Shown: piece by piece, positions 33,754 to 46,727 of the stretch | How the letters are laid out: every line of letters begins with the position of its first letter | How positions within the stretch are numbered: the first letter of the stretch is position 1 | Source of the DNA: Mantamonas sphyraenae | Lineage: Eukaryota > CRuMs > Mantamonadidae | Length of the DNA stretch: 64,000 nt | Direction: 5' to 3' | NCBI GenBank assembly: GCA_026936335.1 | Contig: JAPMXV010000076.1 | Span: 109,531 to 173,530 of the forward strand | Made by a program: the position numbers and the translations under genes | The notes under the pieces: model-generated | What the model was told of the DNA's origin: nothing | Seen by the model: only the letters and a program-made list of their open reading frames with translations | Database searches by the model: none

Positions 33754-36119
33754 GTAGAATCGCGTGATGGGTGGATGGGGTGGAGCCAGGAGGGAAAGAC
33801 GGCCCCCTTGCGGCGCGGTGAGAGTCGGACGAGGAAGCAGCTGGAGGAATGAGGAAGAGCAGGGAAAGGGAGTGAATGGTGCATACGTGCGATAGCCTCG
33901 GGAACGAGATTGTCGATTGGTATCGGGAAGGACATGGAAGTGGCGTGTAAGGGGAGTTGAGAGACGGGTCACTGGTAGGGGCAATCGAATGCAGTCCATT
34001 GACATGTTTTCTAGCGTGTGTGATGGAAATGCGGGATGGGGAACCATCGTACTGTGACGCGTCGTGAAAGTGCAGGATTGGGAGAGAGAGTCTGGTTTGT
34101 GCGCGCGTGGCCGCCCGCGCTCCGACGAAAACGCGGACGGGCACGGCGAAGCGCTGCTCAACCATCCTGTGGCACATGCCAGATTGCCCTGGATTGGACC
34201 AGTATTGACCATGGTGGAGTCAGGTTATGTGAAACGGGTGGCATTGGGCGTGCTGGAGGGCGTTTTCTCGTGAGCAGGAAAAGGGCGCGTGGAAGGCGCC
34301 TTTTCACGCGTGTCACCGGGTGGCCCACGGGCATGGCACTGGTGGCTTGGTGGCCAGCACACACAGGCCGATGTGCGACGTAACATCGGCAACAGCATTG
34401 GCATCGGGTGTACAGTGAGGCTGTCACAAACGGGGAACGGGCAGGCGGAGGTGGCCGTGGTGAGTGTTGGGTGTGCCACTGTGTGCCTGGCGTGAGACAA
34501 CACACGTACCAACACGCACTGAAGAACACACACACGCTGTGCTGGTGGGGCGTATGCCATTGGGGAGGGTGGGATGCCATGGACGAGTGCATGGTGGCTG
34601 TGGTGGATGGACAGCCAGCCTCGTGTGTGTGTGCGTGGGTGTGGAGGGGGGCCAAGGACGACGGCCGAGAACACTCGTGTGTCCATGCACATGGTCAGCA
34701 GATGGCCATGATGGTTCGCAATGGCTGCTCATGACCCAACCGGTGGACCCGAGACATTGGGTCTGTTCCCTGTGGATGCAGGTCTGGAAAAAGGAGGGTG
34801 TCCTTGCTGCTGAAGTGTGGTGTGCTGCAAAAGGGGGCCGGCCCAACGACGATCACCGGAGGTTGGGTGGTGACACGACCATGGCTATCACACTGTACGC
34901 TCCTTTTCCGTGCAATCTGAACGCTGGAGAAGGTGGCCATGGGGGATGGGATGGGATGGCTGTCGAGAGAGAGAGGTGGGCTTTTTGTGGGCAATGGGTG
35001 GTGTGGAGTCGAGAATGTGGCGCAGGAGGGTGTGTACGGCGTGGATGCAGTGGGGAGTGCTGGTTGCTGCCTGTGGCTGATGTGGGTACTGGTGCGAAGC
35101 AAGGTGGGTTGCTGGTCGAGTGGTGGTGTATGCTCTCATTGGGACCATGTGGGGACGGAGGAGATCGTGGCGTGGGCTTGTGCAGCCATCTCGTCTCGGG
35201 GAAGCAGAGACACGGGCAACGCAGACGAGTTCCCGGGAACCCGAGTGGCAGGCCGACACCGTTGTCGCCCAGGGGGCATTGGGGTTAAGGATGGGCACAG
35301 TATTGGGAGATTGAAGGCAAAGTGGACACCAGTGGGGAAGGGAAGATGGTAAGGGAGGAGGTGTTTGGTCGACGCGGGCAGTCTGTGTTTGCCAAGGTGG
35401 GCAAAGGGGTGTTTGGAGGAGACAGGGAAGGGTGGATGAGTGAGACGACGAAGGACGGTGGGTGACATGTGCACTGCTACGGTGGGCGACTGTCGGTCGA
35501 TTGGGTGTCGTGTCGTGAGCTTGTGCGTGTGTTCGTGTGTGTGTTGGTGACGCCGTCCGCAGACGTGTGTTCAAACCCATCTTCACATCACACCGGGTTG
35601 ATCCACGCCACCACACACACTGTCCATGGAGAGATCGTGGTATCCATGGTGTGTGCTATGACAGGGATGCATCGTGGTGGGGCAGGGGTTGGGTTCACAC
35701 CCACCAAACCTCCTCCCGTGCCATGGTTGCATCAGAGGGAACAGAGAGAAGGAGAGGAGGAGAGTATCATGGACTAAACAGGGGCTGCCAGGGAGGATGG
35801 TGACATTAAACGTGGCATGGGTGATGAGGGGCGCATCCACTGCTGGTTGGTTGCCGCTGCGGTGGTGTGTGTGCATGTGGGTGGATGGCTGGGTCACTCC
35901 GGTCAATGCCGTGGGTGGAGTGCTCTGGCCATGTCGGATGGACGGGGGTTGGGGAGGCATTCAGGTGTGCAGCAGCAGGCAGTGGAGTGGGAGAGAGTGC
36001 GCTTGTCACAGCAGGACAAAACAAGGTGGGTTGATGCTAAAGTGGGTTTGGGGGTGTCGATATGCCAATGGTGGGTGCTGGGTGTGGTGCTGGGGCTGCG
36101 TTCAACCAGCTTCTTCCGT
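33754..36119. other. long L4-L5 spacer (2.4 kb), homologous to L7-L8 spacer
   Basis: No gene supported. From about 34200 to 36100 it aligns in order with 44900-46700, sharing an end-block with GGCGCC (to 34300 here, to 45012 there), GGTTGCTGGTCGAG-type sequence (35107), TTTGGTCGACGCGGGCAGTC (35366) and a TGACATTAAAC block (35801). Pieces recur before L6 (37970-38280) and L9 (49240-49560). These are duplicated non-coding modules. The 274-codon + frame at 34464-35288 is not conserved in frame between copies, so I reject it as a gene. Confidence 0.55.
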
Positions 36120-36153
36120 TTTTGGCGGGAAGAAGGAGGCCGGTTGGCGCCTG
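36120..36153 (+). promoter_or_regulatory. paired E2F-like element of L5
   Basis: TTTTGGCGGGAAG (36120-36132) and TTGGCGCCTG (36144-36153); the second dyad has lost its last two bases. Confidence 0.45.
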
Positions 36154-36517
36154 AGAACAAAGTGGCAAAGGAACGTCGCGTGCTGCCCCCCACGCACACC
36201 AGAAGTCCAGGCCTCGGCAATCCATACATTGTTTGACTGTGCAATGCGCTGGACGACGCATCGAGCAGTCAGCACACACTGGGACGTCAGGGCTGGGAAG
36301 GGAAGGGACTGGGGGGTGCACAGCGTACTTGGCAAGCACAGCAGCAGCAGGCAACGCATCTAACAACCATCAGATCCTCACAGAATCTGACTCTGACTCT
36401 GAAGGTAGGTAGATTGGGTGGATGGAGAACATGCAGAGTGGAGGAGGAGGTCGGCTGCTGAAGGGAAGGAAGCGGCAAGCTGGTGCACAAACGCTCACAA
36501 CAGGCAAAGCAGACGAA

Positions 36518-37866
36518 ATGAGCGCGCTGAATATGAACGATTGGTTGGAACTGCTGCAGAGTGGGGATCACGAACGGATTTGCAGTGCACTGGAGGCGGA
36601 GGGAGAGGTGGGTTGGGACTGGAACGCGCAGGGACGTGTTTCATGTCAAGAAGTGGAAGAAGGGCAACAATGGAGTATGCGCTGACAAGCGAAGCAAAGC
36701 GGTTGTACGTTTACCCTCCCATTCTAGGTGACGATGAGGCAGCAGCGCTGGCGCAAGCACTTTGTGAGAACAGCAGCTTGCAGACGCTGAACGTCTGCGA
36801 GAACAGTATCGGGGCAGAGGGAGCAACAGCGCTGGCGCATGCACTGTGTGAGAACACGAGCTTGCAGACACTTGACCTTGGTGGCAACAGGATAGGGGCA
36901 GAAGGAGCAAAAGCACTGGCGCAAGCACTGCGCGAGAACAGCAGCTTGCAGAGACTGGACCTCGGCGAGAACAACATCGGGGCAGCAGGAGCAAGAGCAA
37001 TGGCGCAGGCATTGTGTGAGAACCGCGGCTTGCAGACACTGGACCTCTGCCACAACAGCATCGGGGCAGAAGGCGCAGCAGCCTTGGGGCAGGCATTGTG
37101 CGAGAACAGCACCTTGCAGAGACTGTACCTCGGCAGCAACAGCATTGGGGACCAGGGAGCAGCAGCACTGGGGCAAGGACTGAGTAAGAACAGCAGCTTG
37201 CAGAGGCTGAACCTCTGGAACAGTAACATTGGGGACAAAGGAGCAGCAGCCCTGGCGCAGGCACTGAGAGAGAACAGCAACTTGCAGTCTTTGTACCTCC
37301 GCAGAAACAGCATCGGGGAAGAAGGTGCAGCAGCACTGACCAAGGCAATGGAAGTCAATCGGTCGTGCTGGAACCTCCCGGGCGATTTCGATGACGCTTT
37401 GGAGTCGTTTTTACAGAGGAACAGGAAGCGTCATGCGGAGTTTGTGGAGTGTGGGGATGTGGAGAAGATGGCTGCATTGAGGGAGTGGGGTGTGCCTGTG
37501 GACACATCTGCAGAGGGGCGAGAGTATGAGAGGTCTACGGCGCTGGAGCGAGCTGTGAAGCGGGGGGACGAGAGGATTGTGGAGGCTTTGCGAACATGGG
37601 GTGCGACGCCGGGGATGGAAATGGTGGAGATGGTGAGGAAGGAAGGGTGGAGGAAGGCGTGGCATTGGATTGGATGGGATGGACAGGTGGATGAGGCGAT
37701 GGAGGTGGCGTTGGTGATGAATGGAGAGGAGAGGGAGACGATGTTTGAGTGTGGTGGGATGGAGGAGTATGTGGGGGAGGGAGGGTGGGAAGGATGGGTG
37801 ACACTGCCGGATGAGGTGATGGAGAGGGTGATTGAGTGGGTTGGGAGGGGTGCTGCACCCAGGTGA
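36518..37866 (+). CDS. L5: LRR-ankyrin protein, 7 leucine-rich repeats
   Basis: Exons 36518-36607 and 36700-37866, 418 aa, the shortest member. Exon 1 (MSALNMNDWLELLQSGDH) has 30 codons; the 92-nt intron starts GTGGGT and ends GCTGAC...GCAAAG. An upstream in-frame exon (36384-36404, 21 nt) between CCTCACAG and GTAGGT would encode SDSDSE in phase with ATG 36518 (reading GAC GAA ATG). Only seven LRRs, mostly with Arg-rich or Cys-containing exposed faces (CENSIGAEG, CHNSIGAEG, RRNSIGEEG). The C-terminal block is complete to LPDEVMERVIEWVGRGAAPR and then stops: the charged KRQRV tail is missing. Spliced structure supported by alignment with eight paralogs. Confidence 0.85.
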
Positions 37867-39062
37867 GACGAGAAGCGTTCGGGGTGTCTGTGGGACGAGG
37901 GATGTGTGGGTGAAGGGGGCTGCGGAGTCGGGAGGTTGGCGCAGGAGGGAGTGTGATGGGTGGTGGGAAGCAGGGTGGATTGCTGGTCGAGGAATGGTGT
38001 GTCCACTTGTGTGGGACCATTTGGGAAGGGGTTGATCCTGGCGTGGACTTGTGGGCCATCACGGGGAGTGGAGACAAGGTGGAGGAGACGAGTTCCCGGG
38101 AACGCCGGTGGCAGGCCAACGCCGTCGTCGCCCAGGAGGCATTGGGGTCAAGGATGGGCACAGGATTGGGATGTTGAAGGCAAGTTGGACACCATCGGGG
38201 AAGGGAGGATGGTAAGGGAGGAGGTGTTTGGTCGACGCGGGCAGTCTGTGTTTGCCAAGGTGGGCAAAGGGGTATTTGGAGGACACCAAGGTGATTTTCG
38301 GGGGATCATAGTCCCGGTGTCGACAGTGGGAATGCACAAGGCTGATGCGGTGTGCTCTCGTGCGATAACTCGATGGTCGGGAAGGAGCAACCGGAGCTGG
38401 TTGTGTGGTTGAGTGGGAGTTGGAGTTGAGCGCAGGGACGGAAGGGGAGATCGACATGGGAGGACGCTGTGGAGAGGAACGAAGGCAGCGGCTGGGATGC
38501 ACACTTTGAGACTGGCAGAGGGGCTCTGTGGTTGCGAGAGAGTGGGCATGCACAGGACAGGCAGGCAAGGAGGAGGAGGACCTGTGTATGGGAAGAGTGT
38601 GGTGGAGGACGGATCCGCAGGGCAGGTGGTCGTTGTGGAGAGATACCATCAATACATTGCGTGTGTGACTACTGTGTGTCGGGTTGTGCGTCCAGTTGGG
38701 CGAGGGAGACGACGGGTGTGTGGATGGCCACATGGAAGGATATCGCATCGAACTGGTGCATGGTGGGGTTGGTTGCCTGCTAGGCGGGTGGTCACTTCAG
38801 GGGCTGGGTGGGACGCACGCAAACCATGCACAGTTGGGGAGAGAGGGACCTGCAGAGGCATGGGCAGAGAGTCGGCTTGCGCAACAGCATGCAACGCATC
38901 TTGGAACAGTCACATTGTAAAGGAAATCTCAGGGTAGGTGGGTTGGATGGATGGACAATGCGCGGGATGAACTGTGGCCGTGGAGAGGGGAGAGGAGGGG
39001 AAGGCGGCAGCCACAGCTGCAGGCGCGCTCACACTCACACTCACAAAGGCAGGGCAGACACA
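37867..39062. other. L5-L6 spacer
   Basis: Contains a copy of the GGTGGATTGCTGGTCGAGGA and TTTGGTCGACGCGGGCAGTC modules (37970-38280), then unique sequence. No clear paired E2F-like element; a degenerate AGTTGGGCGAGGGAGA occurs at about 38694. The ATGCAACGCATCTTGG box (38889), shared with L7, precedes GTAGGT at 38935. Confidence 0.5.
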
Positions 39063-40740
39063 ATGAGCTCAATGGATGCGGATGACTGGTGTGCCTTGCT
39101 GCGTGATGGGGATCATGCACGGGTGTGTGCTGCACTGGAGGCAGAGGAAAAGGTGGGCTGGGACGGGACGAACGCAGGTTGACGCTTGGTACGTCAAGAA
39201 GCGATGGTGGCAAAGGGTACCAACGGGGTGAGTGCTTACACGCGGGGCACAGGAGTTGGTTATTTATGGCAAGATGCTGGGAGGCCAAGAGGCAGCAACA
39301 CTGGCCATGGCGCTGGGGAAGAACAAGAGCCTGCAGACTCTGGTCCTCAGCCGCAACAGTATTGGGGCCAAAGGAGCAGCAGCACTCGCGGAGGCACTGA
39401 GCGAGAACGACAGCTTGCAGACCCTTGTCTTGGGCAACAACATGATCGGGGCAGAAGGAGCAGCGGTAATGGCGCAGACGCTGTGTGTGAACAGAGGCCT
39501 TCTGGTGCTGAACGTCAGCCAGAACAGAATGCAGGACAAGGGAGCAATGGCATTGGCCAAGGCGTTGGGTGAGAACAGTAGCTTGCAGAAGCTGAATCTC
39601 AGCTTCAACAGCATCGGGGACAAAGGAGCAATAGCACTGGGGCAGGCACTGAGCGAGAACAGCAACTTGCAAACTCTGGAGCTCGGGAACAACGGTATTG
39701 GGGCAGAAGGAGCAGCAGCATTTGCGCAGGGACTGAAGGTGAACAGCTGCTTACAGAAGTTGGACCTCGAGAGGAACAACATTGGGGCAGAAGGAACAGC
39801 AACGCTGGCGCAGGCTCTGAAGGAAAACAGCAACGTGCAGGAACTGAACCTCAGCAGGAACAGCCTCGGGGCAGAAGGAGCAGCAGCAATGGCACAGGCA
39901 TTGGGTGAGAACAGTACCTTGCAGAATCTGGACCTCAGCGGCAATGTAATCGATGTGGAAGGAGCAGAAGCGCTGGCGCAGGCACTGAGGAAGAACAGCA
40001 GCTTGCGGACTCTGGACCTCCAGTCCAACCGGATCGGGGCAGAAGGAGCAGCAGCATTGGCCAAGGCATTGGGTGAGAACAACAGCCTGCAGACACTGGA
40101 CCTCCACATCAACCAGGTCGGGGCAGAAGGATCAGCCGCCCTGGTCAAGGCCTTGCGTGAGAACAGCAGCTTGCAGACACTGTTCCTCGGCTGGAACAGC
40201 ATCGAGGACGAAGAAGCAGCAGCGCTGTCAAGGGCCATGGAAGTCAATCGGTCGTGCTGGAACATCAAAAGGATTGACAATGACGCGTTGAAGTCGCTGT
40301 TGAATCGGAACAGGAAACAGCATGTGGAGTTTGCGGAGTGTGGGGATGTGGAGACGATGAGAGAGTTGAGGGAGTGGGGTGTGCCTGTGGATACGTTTGC
40401 AGGGGGTGGGGGCGGTGAAACTGCGCTGCAGAGAGCCGTGAAGCGAGGGGATGAACGGATTGTGGAGGTGTTGCGGGCATGGGGTGCGAAGCCGAGGATT
40501 GAAACGGTGGCGATGGTGAGGAAGGAAGGGTGGAGGAAGGCGTGGCATTGGATTGGGTGGGCTGGACGGGTGGATGAGGCGATGGAGGTGGCGTTGGTGA
40601 TGAACGGGGAGGAGAGGGAGGCGATGTTTGCGTGTGGAGGGATGGAGGAGTATGTGGATGAGGGAGGGTGGGGAGGGTGGGTGACATTGCCAGATGAGGT
40701 GATGGAGAGGGTGGTTGAGTGGTTGGGGAGGGGAAGGTGA
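39063..40740 (+). CDS. L6: LRR-ankyrin protein, 11 leucine-rich repeats
   Basis: Exons 39063-39152 and 39253-40740, 525 aa. Exon 1 (MSSMDADDWCALLRDGDHARV) is the most diverged of the array; the intron is 100 nt and its branch region reads CTTAC instead of CTGAC. Eleven LRRs with diverse exposed residues (SRNSIGAKG, SQNRMQDKG, SGNVIDVEG). The C-terminal block keeps FAECGDVETMRELREWGVPVD, ALQRAVKRGDERIVEVLRAWGA, WRKAWHWIGW and LPDEVMERVVEWL, but ends at GRGR, without the KRQRV tail. No micro-exon with conserved frame could be assigned upstream. Intact otherwise. Confidence 0.8.
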
Positions 40741-42880
40741 TGATGGCGTGGCGGAAGGAAGAGCTGACGGGGACAGGGAGGAGAAGGCGAGTTGCTTGAG
40801 TGTGTGGTTGTGTGGTTGTGAGGGAAAGGGGCAAGGAATGAAGCAGCAGCATGAGGAGTAAAAGGCGGTGCTACACACGCGTGTTTGTTGTTCACCACGA
40901 GTACAGACAGGAGAGTCCCAGTAACTGCGTTCCGGGCACAACCGGCGAGTCCTCTTGCTTGGTAGTATCGTCACTGCACATGCAAAGCAGGTTCCTCATT
41001 TGGACACCCACACACCATGCGCGGTCACTCGTGTTCCATGGCGGGATTGTCCTCTTCTGAGTCTGCCCTCCACCGTCCTCCGTCCCCGTTGTTGGGTGAG
41101 GGAGGGTCGTTGGGATGGGATGGGGGGTTACCCACCCTCCACCATGCCCCTTCCACGTACCCAGTCCCATTTTCTTCGTTGTCATTGTCGTTGTGTTGTC
41201 GTTGCAACTTGGCGCGTTGCACGTCGACGTGGCCTCCACCTGCCTGCTGCTACGGTTGTCTCCCCCTTTCATCCTCCAACCAGCGCCTCCATGCTGCGTC
41301 CGCTTCTGGCTTGCCAAAGCCCATGGCCGATGGACACTGGAACGGACCCACAGAACACGTCCCCCGGGGGAGAGGGGGGGTTCCTGGAGACGCGCCCACA
41401 CTCCTACGCACTGCTCCACACACACTCGCACCCTCCTCACGTCCACCACGCAAACACCCTGTGTTTCTCTTCATGGGTGGATCCACACGTTCTGCGGTTT
41501 GTCCATCCCTTTGTTCTCCCTCTGCGGCGACTTCTCTCTCCTTGGGTCGGGGCGAGCAGCGCCTTTTTCACGCGCGTACTTTCCGCGTGTCACACACACG
41601 CCTGTGCGTGCGTGGCTTCCCTTTGGCTTCGGACTGGGTTGACCTATCTTTGTCCCAACTGATCATGAGGTTGTTCTCGCGGGCGTGCGAGTTGTGTCTG
41701 CAGCCACAGAGGCGACGTGAGGGTGCGTCTGAAGCGCGAGAACACGCTGGAGCGCACGGGCCGCCAAAAGCGTGACGTGTGCCACGGAGGACATACGAGG
41801 CACGACTGGGGATGGTGCCACAGGCCCCTCAGACGTGGGATTGGTGCATCTGTCCGGTTCCAAGGTGTGCTAAGGCGCCCATGGTGTTGAACGTGGCCTC
41901 GGTTGCCGGTCGTGTCGACGGGCGCCTTGGTCGCCGTCTGCCAGAATCCCATCACAGAGGCAGGGAGGACATTCGAACCGACTTTGACGACAGTACGCCA
42001 CCGCACATGTGTTGGTGCATGTGTTGGTGCAACGTCATTCTCACTACTGTTCCACGATGTTGGAGGGAGGGCAGGAACTCTGGTGGGTGCAAAGGCGCAA
42101 CTCGGCGGGTGGGTGTGTGCATGTGTCCCCAGGACCACAACTTCAGTGTGGGTGCACACACATACACGGGTATCCCAATGGACGAAGCTGGTGATGTGCG
42201 TTCCCATCTGCGACTCCGGCTTGGTCGGGGTGGAAGAACACCTCGCTTTTTGGACCCACCTGTGGATGATTGAGAACGTGTGGGCGGCAGAGGCGCCACC
42301 AGTGGGGTCGTGACGGATGAACGGGTCATGCAAGGCGGTGCTTTGGTCTCTGTTGAGTCTCACGTACAGCTACGGGATTTTCCTGACTCGAAGAGGTGGA
42401 GAAAAAAGAACGCCGTTCACATTTTGGGAACGGATGATGGACCCCGAACATTCTGAGTCAACCCGAAGGTAGCAGCCAAAAGCGCAACTCAACGGAGGAG
42501 GAGGACCAACGTGTCAGACAAGAATTTTCTGCCTAGTCTATCACGTGTGTCATGGGTGACATGGTGGACATGGATGTACAGAGGGGGATGCAGGATTCCC
42601 AGAGGAGTGGGAGTTGGGCGTGTGCAGCGTACGAGGAGAGGATATTGGGCGGGAGAAACGGAGCGTGGCGGTGAAGGCGCGGAACGACGCAACGCATCTT
42701 GGAATTGGTGGCATCGAACAGGAATATCTCAGGGTAAGTGAGGTGGCTGGGTGGAGAACACACGGGTGGTGGGCTGTTGAGGGGAGGAATGGAAGGGGGG
42801 CGGTCGCTGTGGGAGGGAGAGTGGGCGGGTGGTGCCCACGACGCTCACAACGTCCACACAGACACAGATTGGGCACACAG
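40741..42880. other. L6-L7 spacer, partly C-rich
   Basis: Between 41000 and 41660 the + strand turns pyrimidine-rich, like the 11-15 kb region and unlike the rest of the array, so this piece may be inserted or inverted. It has CGCCTTTTTCACGCGCGTAC (about 41569), related to sequence just after the GGCGCC breakpoint at 34300. No gene supported; frames at 41017-41775 (+) and 41644-42363 (-) have poor composition. ATTGGGCGGGAGAA at 42646-42659 is a half E2F-like site for L7. Confidence 0.45.
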
Positions 42881-44413
42881 ATGTTTACCGATTGGATTGA
42901 TCTGCTGAAGAACGGGGACCATGCGCAGATCTGTAGTGCACTGGAGGCACGGGGACAGGTAGGCTGGACCGGAACGCAAAGAGAGAGCGGGAGGGACGTG
43001 TGGCTCGTGGGTGAAGGGCAACAGTGGAGTGTGTGCTGACATGGCATACATGGGGTACAAAAGCTGCGTATTAGTCACCAGCAGTTAGAAGACAATGTGG
43101 CAGTAGCGCTGGCCAAGGCGCTGGGGAAGAACAGCAGCCTACGGTCGCTTCGCCTCGAGAACAACAACATCGGGGCAGAAGGAGCACCAGCACTGGGGCA
43201 GGCACTGAGTGAAAACAGCAGCTTGCAGACACTGTACCTCATGAACAACGGCATCGGGGACGAGGGAGCAGCAGCACTGGCGCAGGCACTGAGAGTCAAC
43301 AACACCTTGCAAACTTTGGATCTCAGCATCAACGGGATCGAGGCAGAAGGAGCTGCAGCACTGGCGCAGGCACTGAGTGAGAACAGTAGATTGAAGGAAC
43401 TGGTGCTTGGTCACAACAGCATCGGTGACAAAGGTGTATCAGCTCTGGCACAGGCACTGAGAGAGAACAGTAGCCTGCAGAGGCTGAACCTTTGCGACAA
43501 CAGGATCGAGGACGAAGGAGCAGCAGCACTGGGGGAGGCACTGAGCGCAAACAGCAGCTTGCAGACACTGGAACTCAGAAGCAACAGCATCGGGGCAGAA
43601 GGAGCAGCAGCACTGGCGCAGGGACTGAAGGGGAACCGCAGCTTGCAGTTACTTGACCTCGGACAGAACGACGTTGGAGCACAAGGAGCAGCGGCCATGG
43701 CACACGTTCTGGGTGCAAACGGCAGCTTGCAGACTCTGGACCTCTGGAACAACAACATTGGGGATCGGGGAGCTGAAGCACTGGCTAAGGGTCTAAATGA
43801 TAACAGCAGCTTGCAGATGCTGGACCTCGATGACAACAGCATATGGGAAGAAGGGGCCGCTGCTCTGGCCATGGCAATGGAAAGAAATCGGGCTTGCTGG
43901 AAAATCAAAGGCGTCAACGCTGAAGCGCTGCAGCGGTTGTTCAAGAGGAACCAGAAGCAACATGAGGTATTTGTGGAGTGTGGAGATGTGGAGAAGATGA
44001 GAGAGTTGAGGGAGTGGGGTGTACCCGTGAACACGTTTGCGGGGAAAAGAGGGACGAAGACTGCGCTGCAGCGAGCAGTGAAGGGTGGGGACGAGAGGAT
44101 TGTGGAGGTGTTGCGAGCGTGGGGCGCAAAGCCGAGGATGGAAACGGTGGAAATGGTGAGGGAGGAAGGGTGGAGGAAGGCGTGGCATTGGATTGGATGG
44201 GTTGGACAGGTGGATGAGGCAATGGAAGTGGCGTTGGTGATGAACGGGGAGGAGAGGGAGGCAATGTTTGAGTGTGGAGGGATGGAGGAGTATGTGGAGG
44301 TGGGAGGGTGGGAAGGGTGGGTGACACTGCCAGATGAGGTGATGGAGAGGGTGATTGGGTGGGTGGGGAGGGGTGCTGCACCCAGGCGAGGCGAGGAAGC
44401 AAGAGGGAGATGA
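42881..44413 (+). CDS. L7: LRR-ankyrin protein, 9 leucine-rich repeats, tail out of frame
   Basis: Exons 42881-42958 and 43064-44413, 475 aa. Exon 1 (MFTDWIDLLKNGDHAQIC) is the shortest (26 codons); the intron is 105 nt (GTAGGC to ACAAAAG), with the acceptor chosen because it restores LRISHQQLEDNVAVALAKAL, the counterpart of the segment after the intron in other members. An upstream open frame ending EQEYLR before GTAAGT (42735) could splice in phase to ATG 42881. Nine LRRs. The C-terminal block is complete to LPDEVMERVIGWV, then the frame ends at RRGEEARGR; in another frame the KRQHVEE tail remains readable to about 44467, so a small deletion displaced it. Confidence 0.8.
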
Positions 44414-44464
44414 GGCTGAAGAGGAGGAGAAAGGAGAGATGGAGAAAAGGCAACATGTGGAGGA

Positions 44465-45012
44465 GTGACGATTGGGGTGTGATCCGCAGGAGGAATGGAC
44501 GTTCCTTTGAAGCAGGAAGGAGGGTGACTTGGTGGGTTTGGAGGAAAGGGAGGGTGAGGGGATAGCCAGGGAGCGAGTGTCGCATGTGGGGGCAACCATG
44601 GCAACGATTGTGTCGATGCGAGATGTGGGGACACGGCACAGGCGTGTGAAGGGGCGGAAGAAGAGGACGAGGAGCTTCAGATGGCGCAGTGAGTGGCAAG
44701 TGAATGCAGTGCATGGCCATGTTCACTGCCTGTGTGATGGAGGTGTTGATTGGGTAAACATTGCACAGTGGCACTTTGTGTACAATGCGGGAATAGAGAC
44801 GGGAGGCTGGGTCGCGGGGACGGTGCAGCGAACGGAGAGGAAGCACGGGCTGAACACATCGATGCGCTGTCCAACCGTCCATTGATGCATACGCGATCAT
44901 GCAGAGTGGAGCTGGTATTGACCACAGTGGACCCATGATGTGTGAAAAGGGGCGCATGGGGCGTGGTGGAGGGTGTTTGTTGGCGGGAAGGAATATGGCG
45001 CGTGGAGGCGCC
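44465..45012. repeat. duplicated 3' flank, copy 1 (after L7), with GGCGGGAA/GGCGCC element
   Basis: This flank matches 52378-52915 closely, from GGAATGGACGTTC after the stop through GTGAGTGGCAA, TGTGTACAATGCGGGAAT, CACATCGATGCGCTGTCC and TTTGTTGGCGGGAAG (44976-44990) to GCGCGTGGAGGCGCC, ending at 45012. After GGCGCC the two copies share nothing. A weaker third copy ends at GGCGCC at 34300. Confidence 0.8.
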
Positions 45013-46727
45013 GTAGTCAGCAAGGTGTCACTGTGTCTCTGGGGACATGGCAGTGGACAGGGTGATCAGCCCAGGCTGGAGTGCTTTTGTAAAGTGGGCA
45101 ACGCCCCGTTTGGCAGTGGGTGCACAGGGGGTTGGTTGTGTGCAAGGTGGCCAACGGGAACCAGGAGGCGGTGGTTCTTGGGTGCGTGTTGCACCCACTG
45201 TGTGCGCTTGAGGCGTACCAAGGTACTGAGGAAACACACACACACTGTGGTGGTGGATACAAGCAGTGGGATTGGGATGCCATGGGAGGGTGCATGGTGG
45301 TTGTGGTGGATGGGCGGCCAACGTCGGGGTGGAGGCAAGAACCGTGGCCGAGGACGCACGTTTGTCGACGCTCATTGTCAGAGGGTGTCCACAATGGTTT
45401 GCAATGGCTGCTCGGGATGCATCTGATGGACTGGAGACCAGGGCATGCTGCCTGTGGATGCAGGTGTGAGTGAGTGAGGGTGTCGATACTGGTGAAGGGC
45501 GGTTTACTGCAAAGCAAGGGCAACAACGACCACACCAACGGGGATGGAGGTTGACATGGCCATGGCCATCCCATTGTGAACCCATTCTGGTGCACACTGG
45601 TGTTTGTGGGCAAGGAAGAGGGGGTCGGGGTGTCTGTGGGACGGGGGATGTGTGGTTGGAGGGGGCTGTGGAGTCAAGTGGTTGGCGCAGGAGGGAGTGT
45701 GACGGGTGGTGGGAAGCAGGGTGGGTTGCTGGTCGAGGAATGGTGTGTGCACTTGTGTGGGACCATTTGGGAGGAGGTGATCCTGGGGTGGACTTGTGGG
45801 CCATCACGGGGAGTGGAGACAAGGTGGAGGAGAGGAGTTCCCGGGAACTCGAGTGGCAGGCCAACGCCATCGTCGCCCAGGAGGCATTGGGGTCAAGGAT
45901 GGGCACAGGATTGGGAGGTTGAAGGCAAGTTGGACACCAGCGGGGAAGGGAGGATGGTACGGGAGGAGGTGTTTGGTCGACGCGGGCAGTCTGTGTTTGC
46001 CAAGGTGGGCAAAGGGGTGTTTGGAGGAGACATGGAAGGGTGGATGAGTGAGACGACGAAGCACGGTGGGTGACATGTGCACTGCTACGGTGGGCGACTG
46101 TCGGTCGATTCGGCGTTGTGTCGTGAACGTGTGCGTGTGTGCGTGAACGTGTTGGTGACGCCGTCCGCAGACGTGTGTTCAGGCCTATCGTCACATGAAA
46201 CCGGGTTGGTCCACGCCACCACACATCATCCATGGAGAGATCGTGGTGTCCATGGTGTGTGCTATGACGGGGTGTGCATCGTGGTGGGCAGAACCACAGC
46301 TCCTCCTCCCGTGCCTTGGTTGCACCCGATTGGACAGAAAGAAGGAGAAGGAGAGGAGAAGGGACTTAACAGGAGCTGCAAGGGAGGGGAGGGGTTGACA
46401 TTAAACTTGGTGTGAGGGTGATGAGAAGCGCATCCACAGCTGGTTGGTTGCCTCTGCGCGTGGTGTGGTGGGTGTGACTGCAGTCGATGTCGTGGGTGAA
46501 CGTGGGTGAAGTGTCCTGCCCATGTCGGATGGGCGGGATCGGGGAACCATTCAAGTGTGTTGCAGCAGCCTCTGGGGTGGGAAAGGGCGCTTGTCAAGGC
46601 AGGACAAACACAGAACAAGCGACGCAACGAGATGGACAGCCACGGTGGGTTGACGACATAGTGGGTGTCTCGGTTTTGCCAATGGTGGTTGCTGGATGCG
46701 CTGGGGCTGCGTGCAACCGCTTTTCCG
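45013..46727. other. L7-L8 spacer, remainder
   Basis: Homologous, in order, to 34301-36100 (L4-L5 spacer), including GGTTGCTGGTCGAGGA (45722), TTTGGTCGACGCGGGCAGTC (45973) and a TTGACATTAAAC block (46395). No conserved reading frame; treated as non-coding duplicated DNA. Confidence 0.55.

Noticed and set aside
34464-35288. 274-codon + frame in the L4-L5 spacer
   Set aside because: The homologous spacer at 45-46 kb does not keep the frame, and the composition is Gly/Trp/Cys/Arg-rich.
36418-36685. Unspliced reading of L5 from the in-frame GTG/ATG at 36418
   Set aside because: It gives a unique Arg/Gly-rich N-terminus, while splicing at 36607/36700 restores the segment conserved in all eight paralogs.
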